Counted from the first letter of the stretch, positions 1 through 11,345 are shown. The stretch is DNA of 64,000 bases from Pseudomonas sp. S06B 330 (GCF_002845275.2 NZ_CP088149.1:2290501-2354500), one strand, 5' to 3'. Made by a program: numbers and translations. The notes: generated by a model not told the origin, from the letters alone.

Positions 1-781
1 GCCCAATGCCTTGCGCGGTATCCTGGCCCAGGCCGCACGCTATCTGGCGGACGGCAGTTGCCCGGTGGGCGAGCTGACCTGGCGTTCGGCCTACTGGTCA
101 GCACAGAGTGCGGTGGCGGCTGCCAAGGCATTGCTCAATGGCGAACCTGCCGCGTATGCCCTGTGCCGACCACCCGGGCACCACGCCCGCGTCGAAGCCG
201 CGGGCGGCTTCTGTTACCTCAACAACGCCGCGATTGCTGCCCAGGCGCTACGCGAGCGCTTTAGCCGTGTAGCCGTGCTCGACACCGACATGCACCATGG
301 TCAGGGTATCCAGGAAATCTTCTACGAACGTGACGACGTCCTGTACGTGTCGGTGCACGGTGACCCCACCAACTTTTACCCAGGTGTCGCTGGCTTTGCC
401 GACGAATGTGGCAGCGGCGTAGGCGAGGGCTACAACCTCAACCTGCCGATGGCCCATGGTGCCAGTGAAGCAGACTTCCTCGCGCAACTGGAAATAGCCC
501 TGGCGGCGGTGCGCGACTTCGGCGCTGAGGTGCTGGTACTGTCACTTGGTTTCGATATCTATGAACTGGACCCGCAGAGCAAAGTCGCCGTAACGGGTGA
601 AGGTTTTGCCATATTGGGCGAGCGGATCCGCAGCCTGGGTGTACCGTGCCTGATCGTGCAGGAAGGTGGGTATCACTTGGAAAGCCTGGAGGACAACGCC
701 CGGGCATTTTTTGCCGATGCACAAGATTGGCACTTGCCGCGTCCACTTCAATGGGGTCAAGGCGTGGCCATAGATATCTAG
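1..781 (+). CDS. Histone-deacetylase-family protein, acetylpolyamine amidohydrolase-like (5' end outside window)
   Basis: The reading frame is open from base 2, so the true start lies upstream; about 260 codons are visible. The protein has the arginase/deacetylase-fold signatures of class II HDAC-like enzymes: CRPPGHHA with the catalytic His pair, GGFCYLNNAAIAA, the zinc-ligand segment DTDMHHGQG, a second ligand Asp in LGFDIYELDP, and EGGY carrying the transition-state Tyr. All catalytic residues look intact. Bacterial members with this spacing remove acetyl groups from acetylpolyamines or other small amines, in the cytoplasm. The exact substrate cannot be read from sequence; acetoin-utilisation AcuC-like activity is the alternative. 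A separate polyamine gene pair lies at 35.4-37.8 kb but is not linked. The downstream gene begins 59 bases later on the same strand with its own strong ribosome site. Confidence 0.85.
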   Translation, partial: PNALRGILAQAARYLADGSCPVGELTWRSAYWSAQSAVAAAKALLNGEPAAYALCRPPGHHARVEAAGGFCYLNNAAIAAQALRERFSRVAVLDTDMHHGQGIQEIFYERDDVLYVSVHGDPTNFYPGVAGFADECGSGVGEGYNLNLPMAHGASEADFLAQLEIALAAVRDFGAEVLVLSLGFDIYELDPQSKVAVTGEGFAILGERIRSLGVPCLIVQEGGYHLESLEDNARAFFADAQDWHLPRPLQWGQGVAIDI

Positions 782-840
782 CGCATTACCCCGCACCCGC
801 CAACCTAACCTGTGCGTTTCTCAACAGGAGGTTGAAGGGT

Positions 841-3800
841 ATGCCTGCGAGCAACGACGACGGCACAACAAAAACGCCACTGCAAATCAGCTTTGAGGCT
901 TACCAGGACGGCTTCATTGGCCATGCCTTGCCGGCCTGGCTGCGCACGGCCAGGGTTGAGCAACTCACTGCGCTCAAGGAAGCAATGGTCCTGAGCCTGT
1001 ACTTCAATCAGCGCACCCGCAGTGCGCTGGCGGGGCTGCAGAGTATCGACAGTTTCACCCTGCCGTTGCTGCAACAAGCGCTCGGTCCACGCTTGGACGC
1101 GCAGCGTTTGCAGTTCGTGATGGGGCGTAAAGAGCCGGTGATCACTTCGCAACCCATTGGGTCCCCGGTGACGGCCGCGGTGTATGCCAACATCCCCCTG
1201 CTGGAAGCGGCGCTGCGAAACTTTAACGAAGAGGAGACTCGACCGGGTGGCTATCTGGCGGGCAATCGGTTGCTCGATCCGCATGACGCGCAGACCGAAC
1301 TACCCACGCCAGATGTGTTCGCCCGAGCGTGCCGGCAACTGGACCTCGGCAAGCGCTACCAGCAGCACCTTGATTCGGTGCTGTCGCCTGCCGAGGGTGT
1401 AGACGAGCAACCCGGTGAGGGGCGCAGGCGCGTGGCCTCGTTGATCGCCCGTATGCAGCGTTACAGTATGCTGGTAGATGCCCATATCGCCTGGATCAAA
1501 GGGCAATTGCACGCCGATGAACATCAGTTGCTGGTCAAGCTGTGTGGCCTCCAGAGTCCGATCAATCTCAACGATGACCCTGTGATACCCAAGCAGTTGA
1601 GTCTGCTTGGCTGTTGGCTGGAAGGCATTGTTGTTCTCGATGTGCGCGATGAAACCTTCAGCCCGCTCTACACCTCCAGCAATCGGGTGCTGGTCTATAT
1701 CCCCGGCGACCCCTTGACACCGTGGCGTGCCTACCCCTCGTTGCGTCATTTTGCCAATGACCTGGGCCGTCGCCTACGCATCGGCAGCTATCAAAACTTC
1801 TTTCGTCGATTCGTTCGACGCCGCGACAGTCAGCGCTTTTTCAGCCGCGTTGTCAGTGGCTATGCCGATGTCTCGGACCTTGCCAACATCGATTTGCACG
1901 AGCGTATGCTGGCCTTTGACGGGCGCCTGTTTGACAGCCTGGCCCACGCGAGCATTCAGCGCATCAAAGATGATGCGGCGATGATTGCGGTGCCAACGTC
2001 CGCCGTCGATCGTGAGGTTCAGCGTGAGCACGATGAGCGTCTGGCGGCTGAAGGCTGGACCTTGCTCAACCTGGCAGGTCTGTTTGTGCCGGTGCTGGGT
2101 GCGTTACTGCTTGCCATGGCCGCCTGGGACCTGCTGCGTGGGGTCTATCACGGGGTGCAGGCCTGGCGCGAGGGTGACACCCATGAAGCCCTCGATCACG
2201 TCTTGAATGTCGCCATTGATCTGGCCGTCATTGCTGCAACGGCGGCGGGCATTCACGCGGTGCGCGGCGCCTGGCAACGCTCGACGGTGGTCGATAGCCT
2301 GATTCCGGCGCAGCTGAATGACGGCAGCCAGCGGTTGTGGAATCAGGACCTGAGTGCCTACCGCAGTGAAATCCCTCCGGCCGCGGCGGTGCAAGACCCT
2401 GAGGGGCTGTTTCACCTGGGTAGCCAAGCCTGGATCGAAATGGACGGTTACTACTACGCCGTGCGCCAACGCAATGGCACATGGTGCTTGAGTTCGCGTA
2501 ATGGGCATGCGCCCGGGCTTGTGCACAATGGTGCGGGGGCGTGGCGACTGTGGAGCGAGCAGCCTGCCGAGTGGGAGGATCCCTACCGGCTGTTTCGTCG
2601 CCTGGGCCGCTTTTACCAGACGTTCAACGACCAGCAGATAGATGAAATTCTCACCGCCACCAACCTGAAACCTGATCAGCTACGGGCACTGCATGCCTAT
2701 GCGCGGGCGCCGGATGCTTGTTTCGTCGACACCTGCGAGCGATTTGCCCTCGACCAGCGTATCCGTGTTGCGATCCTTCAACTGAGTCAAGAGCACGAGG
2801 TAGAGGATCAACAGGTGCTCGACGCGATCAGGGTGCTGCCAGGTGCTGAGGGGTTGTCTGAGCCGCTGTTGGTCAGTCTGGTCATGCGGCAACGACGATC
2901 ATTGTTCCAGCAGCTCTACGACGCCAACCTTGCTGGTCATTCCGATGAAACGGCCTTGTTGCGTCGGGACTTTCCTGGTTTGCATGCGCGAGCGGCGATC
3001 GCTGTGCTCGAGGCCGCAGGAACCGCTCAGCGAGAGCGCTTGCTCGAGAGCGGTCGTGTGCCGCTACCGATGGCTGAGGCCGCGCGCACGGCGGTAAGGC
3101 AGATCCGCGTGGCGCGGGTGTATGAGGCGCTGTACCTGCACACGCCGCAATCGCTTGATCTGGCCCGTGTGTGCCTGAAGCTGTGCGGCAAATTGCCGGG
3201 AGCCCCCGCCGGGCAGCGTTGGCGCTTGTTCGACGTAACCTTGCAGGGCCCGGCGCTGCTGGCAGTGGGCGAGGGTGAAGGTGACCGGTGCCTGGATATG
3301 CTGCACCACGCGGGCGACTTCCAGCTGTTTGATGATCAAGGCCGCTCGCTGGCCGGGCCGGGTGAGTTCTTTAGCGTTATGGCCGCAGGCTTTGATGATG
3401 CCGAGCGTGATGCCATGGACGTAAGCGAACCCTTTGCGCACAACCTGCGGGTGCTGTTGGCTGCGCAGGCCAAAGTCCAACGCCAGGAGGTCGGGCAGTT
3501 TATTGGACCGGCTGAGCGCATAGGGTGGTTTCGCCCACCGCAACGTCTGGAGGATGGGCGCCTGGGGTATCCCTTGTCGGGTCGCAGCCCTGGTCATTTA
3601 CGCCGACCGGCAGCTTTGCCTCGACGCTTGCGGTTGTTGTATCCCGCGTTTGACGATGCCCAGATCGAGCGTTGGCTGGAGGCGGTAAGACGCTCAGGGC
3701 AAGACCCCGATCGGGAGATCGTGCGCTTGGAACGCGAACTGTCCAGGTTGCAGGTTGAGTTGGGGCGATGGTGTGAAAGTCTTCCCGCGACGTCGTCGCA

Positions 3801-5442
3801 GCGTACGCCGCGACAAAGCTTGAGCCAGGCGCTGATCGGTTGTTGGCAGCATACCCGAGGCACCCACATGTACTCGGCAACCGGCGAGTTTGAGGGCTAT
3901 CGCTTGATGATCTGGGGGCTGCGCCTGGATAACTTGCCAGCCTTACCCGAGAGTGTCAGCTTTGAGCATGTTCGACAGCTCTCGTTGCGGGATATGGGGT
4001 TGCGAGACCTTCCTGCCGACTTTCTCAGGGCTTTCCCTAATGTGACCCATCTGGAATTACCCAACAATCGTGTGACCCAGCTGCCGCCGAACTTGCCGCT
4101 ATTGCGCTTGTTGCGCGAGCTGGACCTCTGCGACAACAGTATCGTTCTTGATCAGACGCAAGCGCAGACGCTCAGCGACTGCGAAAGCCTGGAAGTCATC
4201 AACCTGTCGTCCAACCCCTTGGGCCGCACCTTTTCGCTCGCCCGGATGATCCGCTTGCGCAGACTGCACGTGCAGCGCACCGGCATCTCACAGTTCCCGC
4301 CGGACTTACTCAGTCGTCAGGAGTTGAATGTGGCGGACCTGCGCAATAACGCAATCACTGATGTCCCTGAGCAGTTTTACCGGCTCCCGCAGCGGTTGAG
4401 CAGTGCCATTCTGCTGGAGTGGAATCCTCTGAATCAGGGCACGGTGCAACGCCTGCGCGAGTATATGCTCGCCAATGGTTGGCACATCGCCCCAGGTTGG
4501 TTAGACATACCGGCACCTGCCCCCCATGTGGTGCGTGACCGCTGGTTGAACGCGGTGGGCGCTGATGCGCTTGCGCAGCGATCCTACACCTGGGACCAAA
4601 TGCAGGGCACCGAGGGTTCGCAAGCGTTTTTTCAATTGCTGGAGCGCTTGCTGGGCACCGTCGACTTTCAGCACCGACCGTTTGTGCTGGCTGATCGGGT
4701 GTTCACCTTGCTTGAGGCCATGGGTCAGTACAGCGGGCTGCGTGAAGAACTGTTCGGCGTGATGAATAATCTGGAGTTGACCTGCCAAGACAGTGCGGCC
4801 CTGCACCTGAGCACCCTGGAGTTACGCCTGTTGGTCTGGCGTGCCTGTTATGAGGCCGGGCCGGGCCGTGAACAAAGCGCACTGGTCGAACTGGGGCGCC
4901 AGATGTGGCGCCTGGACCAGGTGGACCAGGCAGCCTTGGCGGATATTCAGGCGCGCCAGGCAGCAGGACATGATCCGGATCAGATCGAAGTAGGCTTGGC
5001 CTATCGCCTGGAGTTACGCCAACTGCTCAACCTGCCAGGCCAACCCGGTGACATGGGCTTTCGCGCAATCGCCGGCCTGGATGCTCAGCAGACCCAGCGT
5101 TTGGGTCAGCAGATTCTGGCCCGGGAGAACAATGAACGCCTGGCCGAATCACTGCTGACGCGGGACTTCTGGCTGGCCCACCTCAAGCGTGCCTATGCCT
5201 CGCGCTTCAGCGCGGTCAGTGAACCCTTCCAGATGCGCTCGACTGAGCTAATGGAGGCGGCGGACACTGCGCCGATGCGCGATGACGAATACAAGGCTGC
5301 GCAGGAGCAGATCAAAGAGGAATGGGACAGGGCGGTAGCGGCCCTGACTCGAACATTGACCTACCAGACATTGCAGTTGCCCATCGAGAGTCGGGCACCT
5401 GGTGAGGAGGGGCCGCGCCCCGGGCCGTCGACGCGTTCATGA
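841..5442 (+). CDS. Large LRR protein with C-terminal NEL-type E3 ubiquitin ligase domain (putative effector/toxin)
   Basis: A 1533-residue protein. The frame is open further upstream, but ATG 841 follows AGGAGG at 826-831 and sits after the previous stop, so I take it as the start. The long N-terminal half (to about residue 1000) resembles the dermonecrotic-toxin/DUF6543-type module of Pseudomonas effectors, with two hydrophobic segments near residues 410-435 and 454-476. Leucine-rich repeats follow at roughly residues 1025-1220 (for example LRDLPADFL, VTQLPPNLPLLRLL). The C-terminal part matches the novel E3 ligase fold of IpaH/SspH effectors: the segment TCQDSAALHL places the presumed thioester-forming cysteine at residue 1315. 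In this family LRRs select host targets and the Cys transfers ubiquitin in eukaryotic cytosol. No cleavable signal peptide is evident. The secretion route is unknown; a T6SS lies 38 kb away but no linkage is shown. Confidence 0.85.
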   Translation: MPASNDDGTTKTPLQISFEAYQDGFIGHALPAWLRTARVEQLTALKEAMVLSLYFNQRTRSALAGLQSIDSFTLPLLQQALGPRLDAQRLQFVMGRKEPVITSQPIGSPVTAAVYANIPLLEAALRNFNEEETRPGGYLAGNRLLDPHDAQTELPTPDVFARACRQLDLGKRYQQHLDSVLSPAEGVDEQPGEGRRRVASLIARMQRYSMLVDAHIAWIKGQLHADEHQLLVKLCGLQSPINLNDDPVIPKQLSLLGCWLEGIVVLDVRDETFSPLYTSSNRVLVYIPGDPLTPWRAYPSLRHFANDLGRRLRIGSYQNFFRRFVRRRDSQRFFSRVVSGYADVSDLANIDLHERMLAFDGRLFDSLAHASIQRIKDDAAMIAVPTSAVDREVQREHDERLAAEGWTLLNLAGLFVPVLGALLLAMAAWDLLRGVYHGVQAWREGDTHEALDHVLNVAIDLAVIAATAAGIHAVRGAWQRSTVVDSLIPAQLNDGSQRLWNQDLSAYRSEIPPAAAVQDPEGLFHLGSQAWIEMDGYYYAVRQRNGTWCLSSRNGHAPGLVHNGAGAWRLWSEQPAEWEDPYRLFRRLGRFYQTFNDQQIDEILTATNLKPDQLRALHAYARAPDACFVDTCERFALDQRIRVAILQLSQEHEVEDQQVLDAIRVLPGAEGLSEPLLVSLVMRQRRSLFQQLYDANLAGHSDETALLRRDFPGLHARAAIAVLEAAGTAQRERLLESGRVPLPMAEAARTAVRQIRVARVYEALYLHTPQSLDLARVCLKLCGKLPGAPAGQRWRLFDVTLQGPALLAVGEGEGDRCLDMLHHAGDFQLFDDQGRSLAGPGEFFSVMAAGFDDAERDAMDVSEPFAHNLRVLLAAQAKVQRQEVGQFIGPAERIGWFRPPQRLEDGRLGYPLSGRSPGHLRRPAALPRRLRLLYPAFDDAQIERWLEAVRRSGQDPDREIVRLERELSRLQVELGRWCESLPATSSQRTPRQSLSQALIGCWQHTRGTHMYSATGEFEGYRLMIWGLRLDNLPALPESVSFEHVRQLSLRDMGLRDLPADFLRAFPNVTHLELPNNRVTQLPPNLPLLRLLRELDLCDNSIVLDQTQAQTLSDCESLEVINLSSNPLGRTFSLARMIRLRRLHVQRTGISQFPPDLLSRQELNVADLRNNAITDVPEQFYRLPQRLSSAILLEWNPLNQGTVQRLREYMLANGWHIAPGWLDIPAPAPHVVRDRWLNAVGADALAQRSYTWDQMQGTEGSQAFFQLLERLLGTVDFQHRPFVLADRVFTLLEAMGQYSGLREELFGVMNNLELTCQDSAALHLSTLELRLLVWRACYEAGPGREQSALVELGRQMWRLDQVDQAALADIQARQAAGHDPDQIEVGLAYRLELRQLLNLPGQPGDMGFRAIAGLDAQQTQRLGQQILARENNERLAESLLTRDFWLAHLKRAYASRFSAVSEPFQMRSTELMEAADTAPMRDDEYKAAQEQIKEEWDRAVAALTRTLTYQTLQLPIESRAPGEEGPRPGPSTRS

Positions 5443-5464
5443 CGCCCTGGCGCCTTGTTTGAAC

Positions 5465-5493
5465 CACATGCCTGCTGCAATGGCAGGCGTGTG
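5465..5493. terminator. Possible stem-loop between convergent genes
   Basis: An 11-bp stem (5465-5475 with 5483-5493, one G-T wobble, 7-base loop) lies between the stops of the NEL gene and the convergent LysR gene. There is no T-run on either side, so intrinsic termination is doubtful; it may only protect 3' ends. Confidence 0.35.
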
Positions 5494-6393
5494 TCAGCCC
5501 TGAGTAACGCCCAGTATTTCCCCTACCAACCAGTTCAGCGCCCGGTCTTGCCCACGTTGAGCCAGGTACACCAGTTCCAGCTCGAAGGCCTCCAGGGCGA
5601 ACGGTAACTCATGCAGTTGCAGCGGTAGCAAGGAGGCGAAGTGCCGTGCCAGTTGCGTCGGCAGCACCACGCACAGGTCCGAAGCCGCCACCAGATGGGC
5701 CGCCTGCAAGTAATTGGGCGTGGTGTAGACGATCTGCCGTGCCAGGCCTTGTTCGCCTAGCCATTGATCGACCATGCCGCGGGTCTGGCCACCGTGTACC
5801 CAGAGGTGACGCAGGCGCAGAAAACTGTCCAGGTCCAGTGCCCCACTGAGTAGCGGATGGTCGTTGCGCAGGGCGACGTGCAAGGTTTCGCGGCGCCACA
5901 AGCGTCGGGTGAAACGCGCAGGAATCTCGTCGAAACGGCCCAAAACCAGATCGAGCTGGCCACGGTCCAGGGCGTCGACCGGCAAGCTTGGCGCCAGTGG
6001 GGCAATGTCCAGGCGCAGGTGGGGTGCGCTGTCCTGCAGGCGGGGCAGCAAGGTGGGCATGCACAGTTGTTCGACGAAGTCGGTCATGGCGATGCGAAAG
6101 GTTTGGCGGCTGTGGTGCGGGTCAAAACTGTCGCCGACGTTGAGGGTCTGCTCGATCTGCTGCAAGGCCGAGCGGATCGGGCCCTCCAGCGCCAGTGCCT
6201 TGGGCGTAGGTTGCATGCGCCGACCGATGCGTACCAGCAACGGGTCGTCGAGCAGCTCACGCAGGCGCGCCAGGGCATTGCTCACCGTCGGTTGACTGAG
6301 GGCCAGGCGTTCGGCAGCACGCGACACGTTTTGTTCGCGCAGCAGCACGTCGAGGACGCGCAGTAGATTGAGGTCAAAATTGCTTATATTCAT
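5494..6393 (-). CDS. LysR-family transcriptional regulator
   Basis: A 299-residue LysR protein. The frame extends upstream, but the family N-terminus MNISNFDLNLLRVL fixes the start at 6393. Residues about 6-65 form the winged HTH (NVSRAAERLALSQPTVSNALARL); the rest is the periplasmic-binding-like effector domain. The FDLNLLRVLDVLL start and the PHLRLDIAPL stretch resemble the NahR/NodD/PcpR subgroup that often senses aromatic or acyl compounds. It is divergent from the 3-hydroxyacyl-CoA dehydrogenase operon beginning at 6490, with a 96-bp shared intergenic region, the usual arrangement for a LysR activator of its neighbour. The ligand is unknown. Confidence 0.9.
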   Translation of the reverse strand: MNISNFDLNLLRVLDVLLREQNVSRAAERLALSQPTVSNALARLRELLDDPLLVRIGRRMQPTPKALALEGPIRSALQQIEQTLNVGDSFDPHHSRQTFRIAMTDFVEQLCMPTLLPRLQDSAPHLRLDIAPLAPSLPVDALDRGQLDLVLGRFDEIPARFTRRLWRRETLHVALRNDHPLLSGALDLDSFLRLRHLWVHGGQTRGMVDQWLGEQGLARQIVYTTPNYLQAAHLVAASDLCVVLPTQLARHFASLLPLQLHELPFALEAFELELVYLAQRGQDRALNWLVGEILGVTQG

Positions 6394-6489
6394 TCTGCAA
6401 ATATCACGCATATGAAAATGAAATTTCTCAAATAGTAGGCAGCTGCTTAGGGTGTCGGCAATCCTTCTTTTCGCTTGGGGAGTGTCGCT
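6394..6489. promoter_or_regulatory. Divergent promoter region between LysR gene and acyl-CoA operon
   Basis: A 96-bp AT-richer spacer separates the two divergent starts. It holds the palindrome GAAATTTC at 6420-6427 within an AT-rich run. LysR sites commonly take the form T-N11-A with dyad symmetry, and this is a plausible place for one, but I cannot pin the site down. Confidence 0.4.
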
Positions 6490-7724
6490 GTGAGCAATGG
6501 ATTCGATGTGCAGCAGGCTGCGGTGGTAGGCGCAGGGACCATGGGCCGTGGGATTGTCATCAGTCTGGCCAGTGCCGGCATTCCGGTGTTGTGGCTTGAT
6601 GCCAGCGCACCGATGGTCACGGCGGGCCTGAAAATGGCCGCCGACACCTGGGCCCACCAGGTGGTCAAGGGGCGTATCAGCGAAGCGCAGGCCGAGCAGA
6701 ACCTGGCGCGGATCCGAGCGGTGGACAGCTACGCGGAACTTGCCGATGTCGACCTGGTGATCGAGGCGGTGTATGAGAACCTTGAGCTCAAGCAGGAGAT
6801 TTTCCGCACCCTGGACAACGCCCTCAAACCCCGCGCGATTCTGGCCAGCAATACCTCGGCGCTGGATGTCGACGCCATTGCCGCCGTTACCCGTCGCCCG
6901 CAGCAGGTGTTAGGCCTGCACTTCTTCAGCCCGGCGCACATCATGAAACTGCTGGAAATCGTGCGGGCCAAACAGACTTCGCCCGCAGTTCTGGAGACTG
7001 CCAGGCAACTGGGCGAGCGCCTGGGCAAGGTGGCTGTGGTGGCCGGTAACTGCCGTGGTTTCATTGGCAACCGTATGCTCAAAACCTACGCCAATGAGGC
7101 ACGCAAGATGCTCCTCGAAGGCGCGCTGGCGCAGCAGGTCGACGTTGCCTTGCAGGCCTTCGGTTTTGCCATGGGCCCGTTTCGCATGTACGACGTGGTC
7201 GGTGTCGACCTCGAATGGCGCGCCCGTCAGTTAGCCGGGCAGGGTATGCACAGCCCGCTGGTGCAGGTCGACAACGCCTTGTGCGAACTGGGCCGTTTTG
7301 GCCAGAAGGCCGGGCGTGGCTATTACCAGTATGCCGAGGGCAGCCGCGAAGCCGTGCATGACCCAGACGTCGATCGGCTCATCGTGCAAATCGCTGAAGG
7401 CCTGGGCTATCAGCGGCGCACCCTCAGCGATGAGGAAATTGTTGAGCGCAGCCTGCTGGCACTGGTCAACGAAGGGGCCAAGATCCTCGAGGAAAACATC
7501 GCCGCCAACAGTCATGACGTCGATCGGGTCTATCTCAACGGCTATGGCTTCCCGGCTGCCGTTGGCGGGCCACTGAGCTGGGCCGATGGCCAGGGCCTGG
7601 CATCGATTCAGGCGCGTCTGCAGCGTTTGCAGGGCACTCACGGTGCCCATTGGCAACCGGCGCCACTGATTGCCCGTCTGGTGGCCGCAGGCAAGGGTTT
7701 CGCCGCTGTGCAGGAGGGCCGGGT

Positions 7725-7728
<4 letters not shown>
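6490..7728 (+). CDS. 3-hydroxyacyl-CoA dehydrogenase (stand-alone, no hydratase domain)
   Basis: A 412-residue NAD-dependent 3-hydroxyacyl-CoA dehydrogenase. GTG 6490 is chosen because GGGGAG lies 7 bases upstream; an in-frame TTG at 6475 has no such site. The dinucleotide motif GAGTMG is at residues 14-19, the catalytic segment LHFFSPAHIM with the conserved His and the partner Glu (LLEIV) is present, and two C-terminal 3HCDH domains follow (GFIGNRM..., then VNEGAKILEENIA). It is equivalent to the dehydrogenase part of FadB without the enoyl-CoA hydratase half. It heads an operon with acyl-CoA dehydrogenase (ATGA overlap), iron alcohol dehydrogenase and thioesterase. Substrate chain length cannot be told. 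Confidence 0.9.
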
Positions 7729-9488
<1,760 letters not shown>

Positions 9489-9528
9489 TCATTTCTGCGG
9501 ACATCACAACAACAATGAGGGACGCCGC

Positions 9529-10692
9529 ATGCAGTCATTCAGTTTTGCGAGCACCGCGCAGATTCTCTGCGAAGCAGGTGCCGCTGTGCACCTTGCCCGC
9601 CTGTGCCGCGAGCGCGGGGCACGCTCGGTATTGATCGTCACCGATCCGGGCCTCGCTCGCCTGGGCTTGCTCGAACCGTCGCTGCCAGGCTTTGCCGAGC
9701 AGGGGCTGGCGGTGCAGGTGTTTGACCAGGTGCTGGCGGATCCGCCACAAGCCTGTGTGCTGGAAGGGGTGCAACTGGCGCGGGCGATGCAGGCCGATGC
9801 CATCGTCGGCTTCGGCGGCGGCAGCTCCATGGATGTTGCCAAGCTGGTGGCCTTGCTGGCGCACCCGCACTGCCAGCAAGCGCTGAGCGATCTTTACGGT
9901 GTCGACCAGGCCAAGGGCCGGCGCCTGCCGCTGATTCAAGTGCCGACCACCGCCGGCACTGGCTCGGAGGTGACGCCAATCGCCATTGTTACTACCGGCG
10001 AGCACACCAAGATGGGCGTGGTCTCAACCCTGTTGTTGCCGGACCTGGCGCTGCTTGATGCCGACCTGACCGTTGGCTTGCCGCCAGCGGTCACCGCTGC
10101 CACCGGTATCGATGCCATGGTCCACGCCATCGAAGCCTACACCAGCAAGCTCAAGCGTAACCCGCTGTCCAACCTGTTGGCCCGCGAAGCCTTGCACATG
10201 CTCGCCAGCAACCTCGATCAGGCGGTGCACATCGGCAGTAACCGCGAGGCACGTCAGGCCATGTTGCTCGGTGCGTGCCTGGCCGGTCAGGCCTTTGCCA
10301 ATGCGCCAGTCGCCGCGGTGCATGCGTTGGCCTATCCGTTGGGCGGGCACTTTCATATTCCCCATGGGCTGTCCAATGCACTGGTGCTGCCCCATGTACT
10401 GCGTTTCAACGCCGAGGTAGCGGCGCCTTTGTATGCCCAGCTCGCACCGCTGTTGCTCGGTGAGCGCTTGCGACCTGGTGATACACGTAGCCTGAGTGAA
10501 CAGTTCGTCAGCGAGCTGGCCGAGCTCAGCCCGCGTTGCGGCTTGCCGACGCGCTTGCGCGATGCCGGGGTGCCAGAGAGCAGCCTTGCACAACTGGCCC
10601 GTGACGCCATGCTCCAGCAGCGCTTGCTGGTGAACAATCCGCGTGAGGTCAGCGAGGCTGATGCACTGATGATCTATCGGCAGGCGTACTGA
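9529..10692 (+). CDS. Iron-containing alcohol dehydrogenase
   Basis: A 387-residue group III metal-dependent alcohol dehydrogenase. The nucleotide-binding GFGGGSSMDVAK motif is near residue 95. The metal-ligand set is visible: Asp and His in GIDAMVHAIEAYTS, and two further His in HALAYPLGGHFHIPHG. It oxidises an alcohol (or reduces an aldehyde) with NAD(P). It sits 40 bases after the acyl-CoA dehydrogenase and 1 base before the thioesterase start, so it belongs to the same operon. This is consistent with an alcohol entering beta-oxidation. No aldehyde dehydrogenase or CoA ligase accompanies it here, so those steps must be encoded elsewhere. Confidence 0.92.
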   Translation: MQSFSFASTAQILCEAGAAVHLARLCRERGARSVLIVTDPGLARLGLLEPSLPGFAEQGLAVQVFDQVLADPPQACVLEGVQLARAMQADAIVGFGGGSSMDVAKLVALLAHPHCQQALSDLYGVDQAKGRRLPLIQVPTTAGTGSEVTPIAIVTTGEHTKMGVVSTLLLPDLALLDADLTVGLPPAVTAATGIDAMVHAIEAYTSKLKRNPLSNLLAREALHMLASNLDQAVHIGSNREARQAMLLGACLAGQAFANAPVAAVHALAYPLGGHFHIPHGLSNALVLPHVLRFNAEVAAPLYAQLAPLLLGERLRPGDTRSLSEQFVSELAELSPRCGLPTRLRDAGVPESSLAQLARDAMLQQRLLVNNPREVSEADALMIYRQAY

Positions 10693-10693
10693 A

Positions 10694-11122
10694 ATGGAAC
10701 AACCGTTACGCGACGCCTTTCGCCATTTCCATTCGATCACCACGCGCTGGCACGACAACGACCTCTATGGCCACGTCAACAACGTCGTCTACTACAGCTT
10801 TTTCGACAGTGCGGTGAACACCTACCTGATCGAGCAGGGCGGGCTGGATATTCACCAGGGTGAGGTGGTCGCTTTTGTGGTCAATTCCAGCTGTGACTAT
10901 TTTGCCTCCATTGCCTTCCCCGAGCGCATTGAGGTCGGCCTGTCGGTGAGCAAACTGGGTAACAGCTCAGTGCATTACACACTGGGTATTTTCAAGGCCG
11001 GCGAGCAGCAGGCGTGTGCGGCGGGACGCTTTGTCCACGTCTTCGTCGAGCGCGCCAGCAACCGCTCGCAGCCTATCCCTGAACCCCTGCGAGCGGCATT
11101 GAGCCGTTTGCTCTGTGACTGA
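10694..11122 (+). CDS. Acyl-CoA thioesterase, 4-hydroxybenzoyl-CoA thioesterase fold
   Basis: A 142-residue hotdog-fold thioesterase. The N-terminal segment [19 protein letters not shown] carries the family signature with the catalytic Asp. It would hydrolyse an acyl- or aroyl-CoA to free acid and CoA in the cytoplasm, for instance as a relief valve for accumulating intermediates. Its ATG lies directly after the alcohol dehydrogenase stop (one base between), so translation is probably coupled. The last codons overlap the thiolase remnant that follows. Specificity is unknown. Confidence 0.88.
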   Translation: MEQPLRDAFRHFHSITTRWHDNDLYGHVNNVVYYSFFDSAVNTYLIEQGGLDIHQGEVVAFVVNSSCDYFASIAFPERIEVGLSVSKLGNSSVHYTLGIFKAGEQQACAAGRFVHVFVERASNRSQPIPEPLRAALSRLLCD

Positions 11123-11339
11123 CCTGGAGGCCTACTGCGCGCAGCCCCTGGGTATCGGCCCGACACGGCTCATCGTCAACGGCGGTGCTCATGCCATTGG
11201 CCACCCCTATGGCATGAGCGGCGCGCGCAGGGTCGGCCATGCCTTGCTCGAAGGTAAACGCCGTGGGGTGAAGTACGTGGTAGTGAGCATGTGCGTCGGT
11301 GGCGGCATGGGCGCGGCGGGTTTGTTCAAGGTGCTCTGA
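11115..11339 (+). pseudogene. C-terminal remnant of a thiolase (acetyl-CoA acyltransferase)
   Basis: Only about 74 codons remain, from a GTG inside the thioesterase 3' end to a stop at 11339. They match the last sixth of a thiolase: [17 protein letters not shown] with the conserved active-site His, and [12 protein letters not shown] with the second catalytic Cys. The N-terminal domain with the nucleophilic Cys is absent, so the piece cannot work as a thiolase. The likely history is a deletion that fused the end of the thioesterase gene to the end of a thiolase gene in the same operon. The missing thiolase would be the natural last step for the upstream beta-oxidation genes. Confidence 0.8.
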
Positions 11340-11345
11340 GGTTGC

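Noticed and set aside
1..781. Idea that the deacetylase-like gene is a host-directed effector paired with the NEL ligase
   Set aside because: Its motifs match ordinary bacterial acetylpolyamine/AcuC-type enzymes; adjacency alone is not evidence.
646..840. N-terminal extension of the NEL effector from an upstream in-frame start
   Set aside because: It overlaps the deacetylase gene in another frame; AGGAGG right before ATG 841 gives a better start.
6420..6427. GAAATTTC as a definite LysR operator
   Set aside because: Too short and AT-rich to call; reported only as part of the divergent promoter region.
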